Shown piece after piece: positions 1 to 5,598 of a DNA stretch of 19,739 nucleotides; the first letter of the stretch is position 1; the number at the start of each line of letters is the position of its first letter. This DNA comes from an uncultured Lachnospiraceae bacterium (GTDB lineage: Bacteria > Bacillota_A > Clostridia > Lachnospirales > Lachnospiraceae), in contig CAJUFW010000025.1 of assembly GCA_910585655.1 (NCBI GenBank), positions 4,490 to 24,228 on the forward strand, written 5' to 3'. A program made the translations under genes and the position numbers. Below the pieces are notes generated by a model. It did no database searches, was not told where the DNA came from, and saw nothing but the letters and a program-made list of their open reading frames with translations.

Positions 1-376
1 GCTGTTTTAACCGCTCTACTACTGCTTTTTTCATAATCGACTGGATATCGGAAGGGCTAAACAACTTACTTTTTACCGAAGCCGCCTTTTTTACCCAGAA
101 CTTTCCGTCTGCCGGAATATACCGTTCCCATTCTAACGCCTTCGTTCCCTCAAACAATTCGTCAAAGGTTTCTGCCCGAAAGCTTCCTACCTTTAGCATC
201 ACCCGTTCTGCTGTCCGCAAAAACAGATTGGCTCTGGCAATGGCTTCTTCCTCTCCTAAAAAGGTCACTCTTCCGTCCTCTACGCTGGTGATGGGATAGC
301 CCAAATCCGTAATTTCCCGTTTTAATACTGCCTCCAGCCCAAAATGGCATGGCGCAATCAGCTCTAGCTTACTCAT
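1..376 (-). CDS. RlmL/YpsC-type 23S rRNA guanine-N2 methyltransferase, N-terminal part (3' end outside window)
   Basis: Reading the minus strand from the ATG at 376-374 gives an open frame to the window edge (about 125 residues). It begins MSKLELIAPCHFGLEAVLKR and continues with NLFLRTAERVMLKVGSF, FDELFEGTKALEW and IQSIMKKAVVERL. These match the N-terminal ferredoxin-like and THUMP region of THUMP-domain class I SAM-dependent RNA methyltransferases (Bacillus YpsC, E. coli RlmL), which bind RNA through THUMP and methylate guanine N2 in 23S rRNA. The methyltransferase domain itself lies beyond position 1, so catalytic motifs cannot be checked. A GAGAGG ribosome binding site lies 9-10 bases upstream of the ATG. 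A near-consensus promoter lies just before it at 425-453, so the gene need not depend on the upstream rhodanese gene. The family call is firm, the exact rRNA target is inferred. Confidence 0.87.
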   Translation of the reverse strand, partial: MSKLELIAPCHFGLEAVLKREITDLGYPITSVEDGRVTFLGEEEAIARANLFLRTAERVMLKVGSFRAETFDELFEGTKALEWERYIPADGKFWVKKAASVKSKLFSPSDIQSIMKKAVVERLKQ

Positions 377-424
377 TTGCCGGTTCCTCTCTTTCTCTTT
401 TAAAGTGCTTTCAGATTCCCTTTC

Positions 425-453
425 ATCATACGCTACCTACGCCCTTACGTCAA
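425..453 (-). promoter_or_regulatory. Sigma-A type promoter for the RlmL-type methyltransferase gene
   Basis: On the minus strand TTGACG (453-448) is followed after exactly 17 bases by TATGAT (430-425). Both hexamers are one base from consensus. Transcription should start near 418, leaving a leader of about 40 nt before the ATG at 376. The -35 box begins immediately after the stop codon of the rhodanese gene. Confidence 0.7.
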
Positions 454-774
454 TTAAAATCGATTCCGACGATTTCGGCTAAGCGGTCCCTGGTAGCCTC
501 CCATTCCATAGGCAATGCTGCGGATTTCAATAGGTAAGTTCCTCAATTCCCTTGCCGCCAGCAAACTGGCGTTTCCCCTCTCGCAGTATAGAATCACCAT
601 TTTATAGCGTTTTAGCTCCTCCCGCCGCTTTAGAAGAACCTCATGATCCATCCGTACGGCTCCGGGAATATGCCCCGCCTGGTACTCCTCTGCCTCCCGC
701 AGATCCACAAATAACACACCGTTTTTTCCAATATAAGAAACCGCCTCGTTCGGCGATATGCTGTCCATTCCCAT
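454..774 (-). CDS. Single-domain rhodanese-like protein
   Basis: This 106-residue protein is a complete single rhodanese domain. Visible family features are the FVDLRE strand-turn (Asp24, Arg26), the HIPGA motif at 35-39, and the active-site loop CERGNAS with the persulfide-forming cysteine at residue 64. Proteins of this kind carry sulfane sulfur from donors such as thiosulfate to acceptors in the cytoplasm. No signal peptide or membrane segment is seen, and the partner cannot be told from the sequence. The C-terminus is short and basic (RNRRNRF). The ATG at 774 has an AAGGAG site 7 bases upstream. Another ATG two codons later is too far from that site to be preferred. A possible promoter overlaps the terminator-like hairpin just upstream. 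Confidence 0.88.
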   Translation of the reverse strand: MGMDSISPNEAVSYIGKNGVLFVDLREAEEYQAGHIPGAVRMDHEVLLKRREELKRYKMVILYCERGNASLLAARELRNLPIEIRSIAYGMGGYQGPLSRNRRNRF

Positions 775-797
775 ACTGATGCTCCTTTTCGTTTCTT

Positions 798-833
798 ACT
801 ATATAATATACGCAAAAGAAGAGCCGTTGTACA
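798..833 (-). promoter_or_regulatory. Possible promoter for the rhodanese gene
   Basis: On the minus strand TGTACA and TATATT are separated by 17 bases, followed by more A/T-rich sequence, then the AAGGAG site of the rhodanese gene. The -35 box is poor (4 of 6) and sits within the hairpin at 816-844, so this is a weak call. Confidence 0.3.
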
Positions 834-844
834 CGACTCTTCTT
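816..844 (-). terminator. Terminator-like hairpin downstream of the tetrapeptide-repeat gene
   Basis: The arms at 816-826 and 834-844 pair over 10 bp with one mismatch around a 7-base loop. On the minus strand the hairpin is followed by a short TTTT run. It lies about 50 bases past the stop of the repeat-protein gene and before the rhodanese gene, so it probably separates the two transcripts. Confidence 0.55.
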
Positions 845-891
845 TCCTTTGTTCCTGATAAAATTTTCACGCTAAGCCATTTGTCTTCAAA

Positions 892-1095
892 CTAACGGCT
901 GCTGTTGCGGGAGCTGTTTTCAGAATAATTCTGGGAATTGTTCTGGCTCTTATTCTGAGAGCTGTTCTGGCTCTTGTTTTGATTCTTATTCTGAGAATGG
1001 TTCTCAGAGCAATTCCGGGAACTGTTCTGGGAATTATTCTGGGAGCTGTTCTGAGAATGGTTGGATGTCTTGTCGTTGTAATTGTTATTTGGCAT
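892..1095 (-). CDS. 67-residue Asn/Ser/Gln-rich tetrapeptide-repeat protein of unknown function
   Basis: I do not recognise a family. After a 12-residue start (MPNNNYNDKTSN) the rest of the protein, residues 13-67, is nearly 14 tandem copies of the tetrapeptide X-S-(Q/E/R)-N: HSQN, SSQN, NSQN, SSRN, CSEN and so on. The only break in the Ser position is KNQN at 37-40. The DNA shows the matching 12-base period. The protein has no membrane segment or signal peptide, is very hydrophilic, and has one Cys and one Tyr. The ATG at 1095 is chosen because a perfect AGGAGG lies 7 bases before it. The upstream in-frame ATG at 1116 would place that site inside the gene. A coding role is supported by the strong ribosome binding site, the consistent frame of the repeat and a terminator after it. 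Spore-associated or surface roles are possible but are guesses. Confidence 0.7.
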   Translation of the reverse strand: MPNNNYNDKTSNHSQNSSQNNSQNSSRNCSENHSQNKNQNKSQNSSQNKSQNNSQNYSENSSRNSSR

Positions 1096-1142
1096 GATAC
1101 TACCTCCTAATTTCATTGAATTATGGTTACAGGGATAGTATC
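1096..1142 (-). promoter_or_regulatory. Inverted repeat enclosing the ribosome binding site of the repeat-protein gene
   Basis: GATACTA (mRNA side, 1142-1136) and TAGTATC (1102-1096) are perfect 7-base complements. The second arm fills exactly the space between AGGAGG (1108-1103) and the ATG at 1095, so a hairpin would hold the Shine-Dalgarno in its loop and close against the start codon. Thirty-three bases lie between the arms. Confidence 0.4.
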
Positions 1143-1157
1143 TGCCGATCTTTTAAA

Positions 1158-1163
1158 ATTATA
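1158..1163 (-). promoter_or_regulatory. Possible -10 box (TATAAT) for the repeat-protein gene
   Basis: A perfect TATAAT lies on the minus strand about 60 bases upstream of the ATG at 1095. The best -35 candidate, TTGAAA at 1190-1185, is 21 bases away, too far for a good sigma-A promoter, so either an activator or another sigma factor would be needed. Confidence 0.3.
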
Positions 1164-1179
1164 CACTGCTTTTTATCGT

Positions 1180-2553
1180 TTATTTTTCAATTGCTTCTTT
1201 GACGTTGTTCCACCAGATTTTATAGCCAGCATCATTTAGATGAAGCCCATCGTCCGTCAGCCCACGCTCCAGATTTCCGTTTTTGTCAATCAGCCCGCTT
1301 GTCGTATCCGTCCACAAAAGCCTACTGTCGCTTTTACAGAATTTTTTCATTTCTTCGTTAAAATCTGCGATATTCAAACGTCCGTTTTTATTAAACAGCT
1401 CATATTGATAATCGTCTACTCCGGCATAGTTATCTCCTACCGGGAATACCCGTTGAACATAAATCACCGCGTCCGGATATTCTTCCAACAACTTTTTTAA
1501 AAGCTGTTTGCTGTAGTCGATGTTGGACTCTGTTTGTATCCCGTTGACGCCGTATAAATATACGATTTTTTCAGGCTGGTAATCCGCCAGACGGTTCAGG
1601 TAATCCAAATATTTTCTTCCTTTTACATACCAGTTCGGCGCCGCTGTTCCACGTCCAAACAGCGCGTCCATTCCCTTTTTCAAATAGCCGCGGGTATAAA
1701 GACCTTCTGTATGAGAATCTCCGATAAACAAAGTCTTACAGGATTTGGTATTGATCTGCTCGCTCTGATCCGACAGCTTCTCATAACGCTCCGGTCGAAT
1801 CAGCTTACAGGTACCTCCTGTTACCCGCACGTCCAATGCTCTGGCTTCCTCTTCATCTACTGACAATACCACATGGGTTCCGTTTATCGTCACCCGTTCT
1901 ACGTCCTCCCGTACCGATACCCGGTTTCCCTCGCCGAACAGATAAATTTTCCCAAGTTTAGCCTGTGCCACCAATACGTTTTGTTTTCCTTCGAGCTTTG
2001 CCTTTTCAATCCTGGAATATGCCCAATGCTGATTTCCTTCCCCTTTATCTACCAAAGCATCTATCTTCCCATACAGCTCGCTTCTGACTCCGGTCACACC
2101 CGTCGGCATACTGTAATTTGCGACATTTGCCAATAAACGTACTTCTACCGCATCCCGGACAGACACCGTTATAATATGCTGCTTGCTGTCTAAGGACGTA
2201 ATCGTTACATTTCTTCTGGCAATCAGCTTACGGATATCGGTTTCTCCGGATAAAATTACGGTGATGCTCCTTTCCGTCCCGCCGTATAAGGACATGTATT
2301 CCTCCACTACCACATCTTTCATATAGATCGCCGCATCGCGGATATTCCCTCGAATTAAAATCCGTTTATAAATACCTGCCGGAATACGAAGCCTCCCTTC
2401 TTTTACGTCCTCTTCAGTCAGCTCTAACTCGTCCTCCTGCCGCTCTAGCTCAGCCGCCTTTGCCTGAAGAGAAAAAGCAGAAAAGCTACTGATTCCACTT
2501 ACCAACAACAAGAGGAGCAACATCCTAAAAAAGACTTTCGTTCGTTTTTCCAT
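1180..2553 (-). CDS. Secreted SGNH/GDSL-type hydrolase with unrecognised N-terminal domain
   Basis: The 457-residue protein starts with a signal peptide: basic residues, then a leucine-rich core at about 9-18, ending near AKAAE at 31-35. Residues 270-457 are an SGNH hydrolase domain: GDSH at 278-281 with the nucleophile Ser280, GVNG at 335-338 in place of the usual GxND block, and DDGLHL with the catalytic Asp435 and His438. Members of this family remove or transfer acyl groups on carbohydrates and cell-wall polymers. The substrate here is not evident. Residues 36-270 do not match a family I know. They look rich in short beta-strands (alternating hydrophobic residues) and lie ahead of the hydrolase domain. 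The ATG at 2553 has AGGAG 6 bases upstream. A strong promoter and a structured leader precede the gene. Its closeness to surface-polymer genes suggests a role in modifying an exported glycan, which is inference. Confidence 0.85.
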   Translation of the reverse strand: MEKRTKVFFRMLLLLLLVSGISSFSAFSLQAKAAELERQEDELELTEEDVKEGRLRIPAGIYKRILIRGNIRDAAIYMKDVVVEEYMSLYGGTERSITVILSGETDIRKLIARRNVTITSLDSKQHIITVSVRDAVEVRLLANVANYSMPTGVTGVRSELYGKIDALVDKGEGNQHWAYSRIEKAKLEGKQNVLVAQAKLGKIYLFGEGNRVSVREDVERVTINGTHVVLSVDEEEARALDVRVTGGTCKLIRPERYEKLSDQSEQINTKSCKTLFIGDSHTEGLYTRGYLKKGMDALFGRGTAAPNWYVKGRKYLDYLNRLADYQPEKIVYLYGVNGIQTESNIDYSKQLLKKLLEEYPDAVIYVQRVFPVGDNYAGVDDYQYELFNKNGRLNIADFNEEMKKFCKSDSRLLWTDTTSGLIDKNGNLERGLTDDGLHLNDAGYKIWWNNVKEAIEK

Positions 2554-2593
2554 TTTGATCTCCTAACTATATGTATGATTCTGTTTGACTTGT

Positions 2594-2624
2594 GAAAAGA
2601 GACCAGGGGAGCTGGTCTCTTTTC
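2594..2624 (-). terminator. Strong hairpin in the SGNH-hydrolase leader (terminator or attenuator)
   Basis: A perfect 13-bp stem (GAAAAGAGACCAG with CTGGTCTCTTTTC) closes a 5-base loop. Its downstream arm ends in TCTTTTC on either strand. It lies downstream of the promoter at 2743-2771 and 40 bases before the SGNH start codon, so it would act inside that leader, either ending a short RNA or attenuating the gene. Confidence 0.6.
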
Positions 2625-2736
2625 GATGAGGGGAGTATAAATAATTAATAAGGGGTTATATAGTGTGTGATTCGAGTTTATCTGCCTAAAGGGAGGAGAA
2701 TGTTACCATTCTTCTTGAAGGGTAAACTCTTAACAC
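2594..2736 (-). ncRNA. Candidate structured leader RNA (riboswitch-like or small RNA), unknown class
   Basis: From the predicted start near 2736, the minus-strand RNA contains a 7-bp long-range stem (GAGTTTA at 2729-2723 with TAAACTC at 2680-2674). Inside it is a 6-bp hairpin, AGAATG-GTAA-CATTCT (2712-2697), whose loop fits the GNRA tetraloop rule only on this strand. The perfect 13-bp hairpin at 2594-2624 follows, then the ribosome binding site of the SGNH gene. A helix closing a GNRA hairpin followed by a terminator is the architecture of many riboswitch leaders. I do not recognise the T-box, c-di-GMP, SAM, TPP or other common conserved cores in it. It contains no convincing open reading frame. 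Confidence 0.4.
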
Positions 2737-2742
2737 AAGCCT

Positions 2743-2771
2743 ATTATAATACGAGATTACTAAAAAATCAA
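2743..2771 (-). promoter_or_regulatory. Near-consensus sigma-A promoter upstream of the SGNH hydrolase
   Basis: On the minus strand TTGATT (2771-2766) and TATAAT (2748-2743) are separated by exactly 17 bases. The predicted start near 2736 leaves an unusually long leader of about 180 nt before the ATG at 2553. Confidence 0.75.
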
Positions 2772-2802
2772 GCCCGATTTTGAAATTTTGCAACAAAGTT
2801 TC
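2761..2802 (-). terminator. Weak terminator-like hairpins after the HtrA-type protease gene
   Basis: Directly after the protease stop codon there is a 9-bp hairpin with one mismatch (2782-2802). Next comes an A/T-rich 6-bp stem (AAAATC with GATTTT) ending in a run of six T on the minus strand. The second stem has a single G-C pair and overlaps the -35 box of the next promoter, so termination strength is uncertain. Confidence 0.35.
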
Positions 2803-3990
2803 CTATTCCTCCGGTAATCCCTCTAACGTCACGGTAAGCTCGATTTCATGGTAGCGTCCGCGGTAATATCGTTCTATCATCAGGGTGATTTCTTCCCCGA
2901 TTCGGTAGCCTTTCATACAGTCTTGCATAGTGTTTTTATCCATAACTTCTATCCCGTTGACTACCGTAATGATATCACGGACATAAATACCTGCCTTATC
3001 CGCAGCGCTTCCTTGCAGCACCTCTGTTACATAAATACCATACGGAAACTGATAGAACTGGTTTAAATCCTCCGATACTTCTTCATAACGGATTCCCAAA
3101 TAGCCGCGTTCTTCCTCTCCTACGTCTTCTCGCCCTTTTAAGCTCTCAATAATCGGCAAAGCTTTTTCCATAGGAATGGCATACCCCATCCGCTCTACTT
3201 TCTCGTCTAAATACTTGACCGAATTGATTCCGATCACTTCTCCCTGCATATTGAGAAGCGCGCCGCCACTGTTGCCTGGATTGATCGCCGCGTCGGTCTG
3301 AAGTAGCACCATTTCCCTGTTATCTACCAACACCGGACGATCCTTTGCGCTGATGTAGCCTACGGTCAGAGACTGCCCATACCCCAAAGCGTTGCCGATT
3401 GCCAGTACCATCTGCCCTACCCGGCAGGCTTCGCTATTCCCAAGCCGTGCCACTCGAATCGTTTCTCTGGTTTCTTCTTCCAGCTCGGAAAGCGGTACTG
3501 CCACGACTGCCAAATCGGAGCTGCTGTTTGTTCCCTTAATGCCGCCCTCCACAATCGTCCCATTCTCAAAGGTGATCTGGAGGCTTTTGGAATTCTCTAC
3601 CACATGGTAGTTTGTCATAATCAAAAGCTCCTTCTCCGTCTCCTCAAAAATAATCCCGGAGCCTCTGCCTTCACTGTCACGCTCATAGGAGCCGAAAAAA
3701 TTGTAATATTTTGTCGTAGTCATATTGGTAATCGCAACGATTGATGGCATAACTTCATCGACAATCCCAGATAAATCCAAGACCTCACCGGACTCATCCC
3801 ATGCTACCGTTCTTGTGGATTCCAGTCTTGCATAGCCTGGCTCCGGCAGAGCCGCCGACCCTTCTTTCTGATGGAATACTCCCTGAACGACGAATGTCCC
3901 GATTGCCGTCATTGTCCCGATCAGCAGCAAAACAAACAAGCTTACCAACACCAACAAAACCCGATGCTCCCGCTTTCTTCTCTTATCCAT
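2803..3990 (-). CDS. htrA: Membrane-anchored HtrA/DegP-type serine protease (S1C) with PDZ domain
   Basis: The 395-residue protein has a basic N-terminus and one hydrophobic segment at about 11-38, giving a cytoplasmic start and an extracytoplasmic body, as in Gram-positive HtrA proteases. The chymotrypsin-fold domain has the full triad: His129 in TNYHVV, Asp159 in SSDLAVV and Ser241 in NPGNSGGALLN. A single PDZ domain spans roughly 297-390 (GYLGI carboxylate-binding loop, then GSAADKAGI). Such enzymes degrade or refold misfolded exported proteins and respond to envelope stress. The length is normal for the family. The ATG at 3990 has a GGGAGGGAG purine stretch ending 6 bases upstream. It is divergent from the glycosylphosphotransferase gene, with about 200 bp between the starts. 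No CtsR or CIRCE site was seen; its own promoter is not clear. Confidence 0.93.
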   Translation of the reverse strand: MDKRRKREHRVLLVLVSLFVLLLIGTMTAIGTFVVQGVFHQKEGSAALPEPGYARLESTRTVAWDESGEVLDLSGIVDEVMPSIVAITNMTTTKYYNFFGSYERDSEGRGSGIIFEETEKELLIMTNYHVVENSKSLQITFENGTIVEGGIKGTNSSSDLAVVAVPLSELEEETRETIRVARLGNSEACRVGQMVLAIGNALGYGQSLTVGYISAKDRPVLVDNREMVLLQTDAAINPGNSGGALLNMQGEVIGINSVKYLDEKVERMGYAIPMEKALPIIESLKGREDVGEEERGYLGIRYEEVSEDLNQFYQFPYGIYVTEVLQGSAADKAGIYVRDIITVVNGIEVMDKNTMQDCMKGYRIGEEITLMIERYYRGRYHEIELTVTLEGLPEE

Positions 3991-4069
3991 GCCGGACTCC
4001 CTCCCGTTTTTCTTTTCGATTTTGATCCTTTTTTAGCTTATTTTAGCCATCATTTGTGAAAAGTGTGTG

Positions 4070-4092
4070 AATTTCCTGTTTCGTAAGAAATT
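4070..4092. repeat. Short inverted repeat in the divergent intergenic region
   Basis: AATTTC and GAAATT are separated by 11 bases, between the divergent protease and sugar-transferase genes. It could be an operator for either gene, but 6-base A/T-rich arms arise easily by chance. Confidence 0.25.
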
Positions 4093-4121
4093 TTTAATGG
4101 AATAATTTAACCAGGTATAGT
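4093..4121 (+). promoter_or_regulatory. Possible promoter of the polyprenyl glycosylphosphotransferase gene
   Basis: TTTAAT (4093-4098) and TATAGT (4116-4121) are 17 bases apart. A second -10-like TATACT starts at 4121. Transcription from either would leave a leader of roughly 60 nt. An alternative pair, TTGACC at 4139 and TAGATT at 4163, is spaced by 18 but would start at the ribosome binding site. Confidence 0.35.
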
Positions 4122-4125
4122 ATAC

Positions 4126-4145
4126 TGGTCATAACCATTTGACCA
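4126..4145. promoter_or_regulatory. Candidate operator: TGGTCA-N8-TGACCA inverted repeat
   Basis: Perfect 6-base arms (4126-4131 and 4140-4145) lie just after the candidate -10 box and before the start of the sugar-transferase gene, a position typical for a repressor site. The regulator cannot be named. Confidence 0.35.
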
Positions 4146-4187
4146 AAGACACCTTACTGCCATAGATTATATAAGGATGTGAACACT

Positions 4188-5588
4188 ATGATAAAAGAAA
4201 ATCAAAAAGCCTTAAACCGTTTATATATGATATTGGACGCCATGCTGATCTTTCTTTCCTTTGCCCTTTCCTACTTTGTCCGCTTTACCTTGTTCCCGCC
4301 AAAGACCGGAGCATGGTATCCTTTTTCGGGCTATTCCAAGTTTCTGCTGGCTTTGATTCCGGCTTATCTTATCATTTATTATAACTGCCAGCACTATACC
4401 CCGATGCGCCAAAGACGGCTGCGTCATCAGTTCGGCAACTGTATCAAAGCCAACTTGATCGGGATCGTAGCATTTCCTTTTTTACTTTATTTACTCAAGG
4501 AAAACAATATTTCCCGTACTTTTATTTTTACCTTTTTTCTGTTTAATACGACGACCTCACTGCTGTTTCGCTATGTCCTGATGAAGATTTTAAATACTTT
4601 GCGTCTAAAAGGCTTTAACCAAAAGCACATCCTGTTTGTAGGATACAGCAGCGCGGCAGAGCGTTATATTGACCGGATGCTTTCCAATCCCTCCTGGGGC
4701 TATCATATTTATGGGATTTTAGACGATACGGTTCACAAAGGAACCGTTTATCGAGGGATTCCGGTGCTGGGTGATACGCATATACTCGAAAAGCTTTTAA
4801 AAGAACATTTATTTGATGAAATTGCCATTACGATTCGCTTAGACGAATATACCGCGCTGGAGCGTCTTGTTTCGATATGTGAAAAATCCGGCGTACACAC
4901 CCAGTTTGTTCCGGATTATCAAAACGTAATCCCTACCACGGCGCATACGGAGGATTTGGACGGGCTTCCGGTCATCAACATCCGTAATGTACCACTTTCC
5001 AATAGCTGGAACAAATTTGTCAAACGTTCGATGGATATTGTCGGCGCGTTGATGATGCTGGTTATATTTTCCATTCCGATGCTGATTGTTGCTATTATCA
5101 TCAAGCTGACCTCTAAGGGTCCACTTATTTTCTCCCAGGTGAGAATCGGTCTGCACAATCAGGAATTTCATATGTATAAGTTCCGTTCGATGGAAGTACA
5201 GGATACCAGTCAGGAGAAAAAAGCGTGGACAACCCGTAATGATCCCCGCGTCACACCGATTGGCAAAATTATCCGCAAGACAAGCATCGACGAGTTGCCA
5301 CAGATTTTCAATGTCTTAAAAGGAGATATGAGTCTGGTCGGTCCCAGACCGGAGCGCCCGTTCTTCGTAGAAAAATTCAAAGAAGAAATCCCACGGTATA
5401 TGATTAAGCACCAGGTACGTCCTGGTATTACCGGTTGGGCGCAGGTCAATGGTTATCGAGGCGACACTTCGATCCGCAAACGAATCGAACATGATTTGTA
5501 CTATATCGAAAACTGGACGTTGGGCATGGATATCAAAATTTTATTTTTGACGGTATTTAAAGGCTTTATCAATAAAAACGCCTACTAA
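4188..5588 (+). CDS. Polyprenyl-phosphate sugar-1-phosphate transferase (exopolysaccharide/WbaP-type)
   Basis: The 466-residue membrane enzyme would transfer a hexose-1-phosphate from a nucleotide sugar to undecaprenyl phosphate, the first step of lipid-linked glycopolymer synthesis. It has several hydrophobic segments in residues 11-130, then a Rossmann-like CoA_binding_3 region (from about 146, ILFVGYSSAAERYI). One more membrane stretch follows at about 284-307. The C-terminal bacterial sugar transferase domain has KFRSM (331-335), TSIDELPQ with the Asp368-Glu369 pair, SLVGPRPERP and RPGITGWAQVNG. Length and order are those of the full-size exopolysaccharide polyprenyl glycosylphosphotransferase family. 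The ATG at 4188 is preferred because AAGGA lies 10 bases upstream. The in-frame GTG at 4179 would sit almost on that site. The sugar is not predictable. It ends convergently with the polymer operon and may prime that polymer. Confidence 0.92.
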   Translation: MIKENQKALNRLYMILDAMLIFLSFALSYFVRFTLFPPKTGAWYPFSGYSKFLLALIPAYLIIYYNCQHYTPMRQRRLRHQFGNCIKANLIGIVAFPFLLYLLKENNISRTFIFTFFLFNTTTSLLFRYVLMKILNTLRLKGFNQKHILFVGYSSAAERYIDRMLSNPSWGYHIYGILDDTVHKGTVYRGIPVLGDTHILEKLLKEHLFDEIAITIRLDEYTALERLVSICEKSGVHTQFVPDYQNVIPTTAHTEDLDGLPVINIRNVPLSNSWNKFVKRSMDIVGALMMLVIFSIPMLIVAIIIKLTSKGPLIFSQVRIGLHNQEFHMYKFRSMEVQDTSQEKKAWTTRNDPRVTPIGKIIRKTSIDELPQIFNVLKGDMSLVGPRPERPFFVEKFKEEIPRYMIKHQVRPGITGWAQVNGYRGDTSIRKRIEHDLYYIENWTLGMDIKILFLTVFKGFINKNAY

Positions 5589-5598
5589 CGTTTTTATT
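5571..5598. terminator. Bidirectional terminator overlapping two convergent stop codons
   Basis: A perfect 10-bp stem (AATAAAAACG with CGTTTTTATT) closes an 8-base loop. On each strand it ends in a TTTTTATT run, so it can work in both directions. It contains the final codons and stop codons of both the plus-strand sugar transferase (stop 5586-5588) and the minus-strand glycerophosphotransferase (stop 5594-5596). Confidence 0.7.

Noticed and set aside
892..1059. The 12-base tandem repeat as a CRISPR or VNTR-type non-coding array
   Set aside because: Units are 12 bases with no spacers, and the period is a multiple of three in frame with a gene that has a perfect ribosome binding site, so coding is the better explanation.
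2700..2783. A 27-codon plus-strand reading frame preceded by GGGAGGAGA
   Set aside because: The ribosome-binding-like purines are only 3 bases from the ATG, the frame lies over the promoter and leader on the other strand, and the same bases are explained by the GNRA hairpin of the minus-strand RNA.
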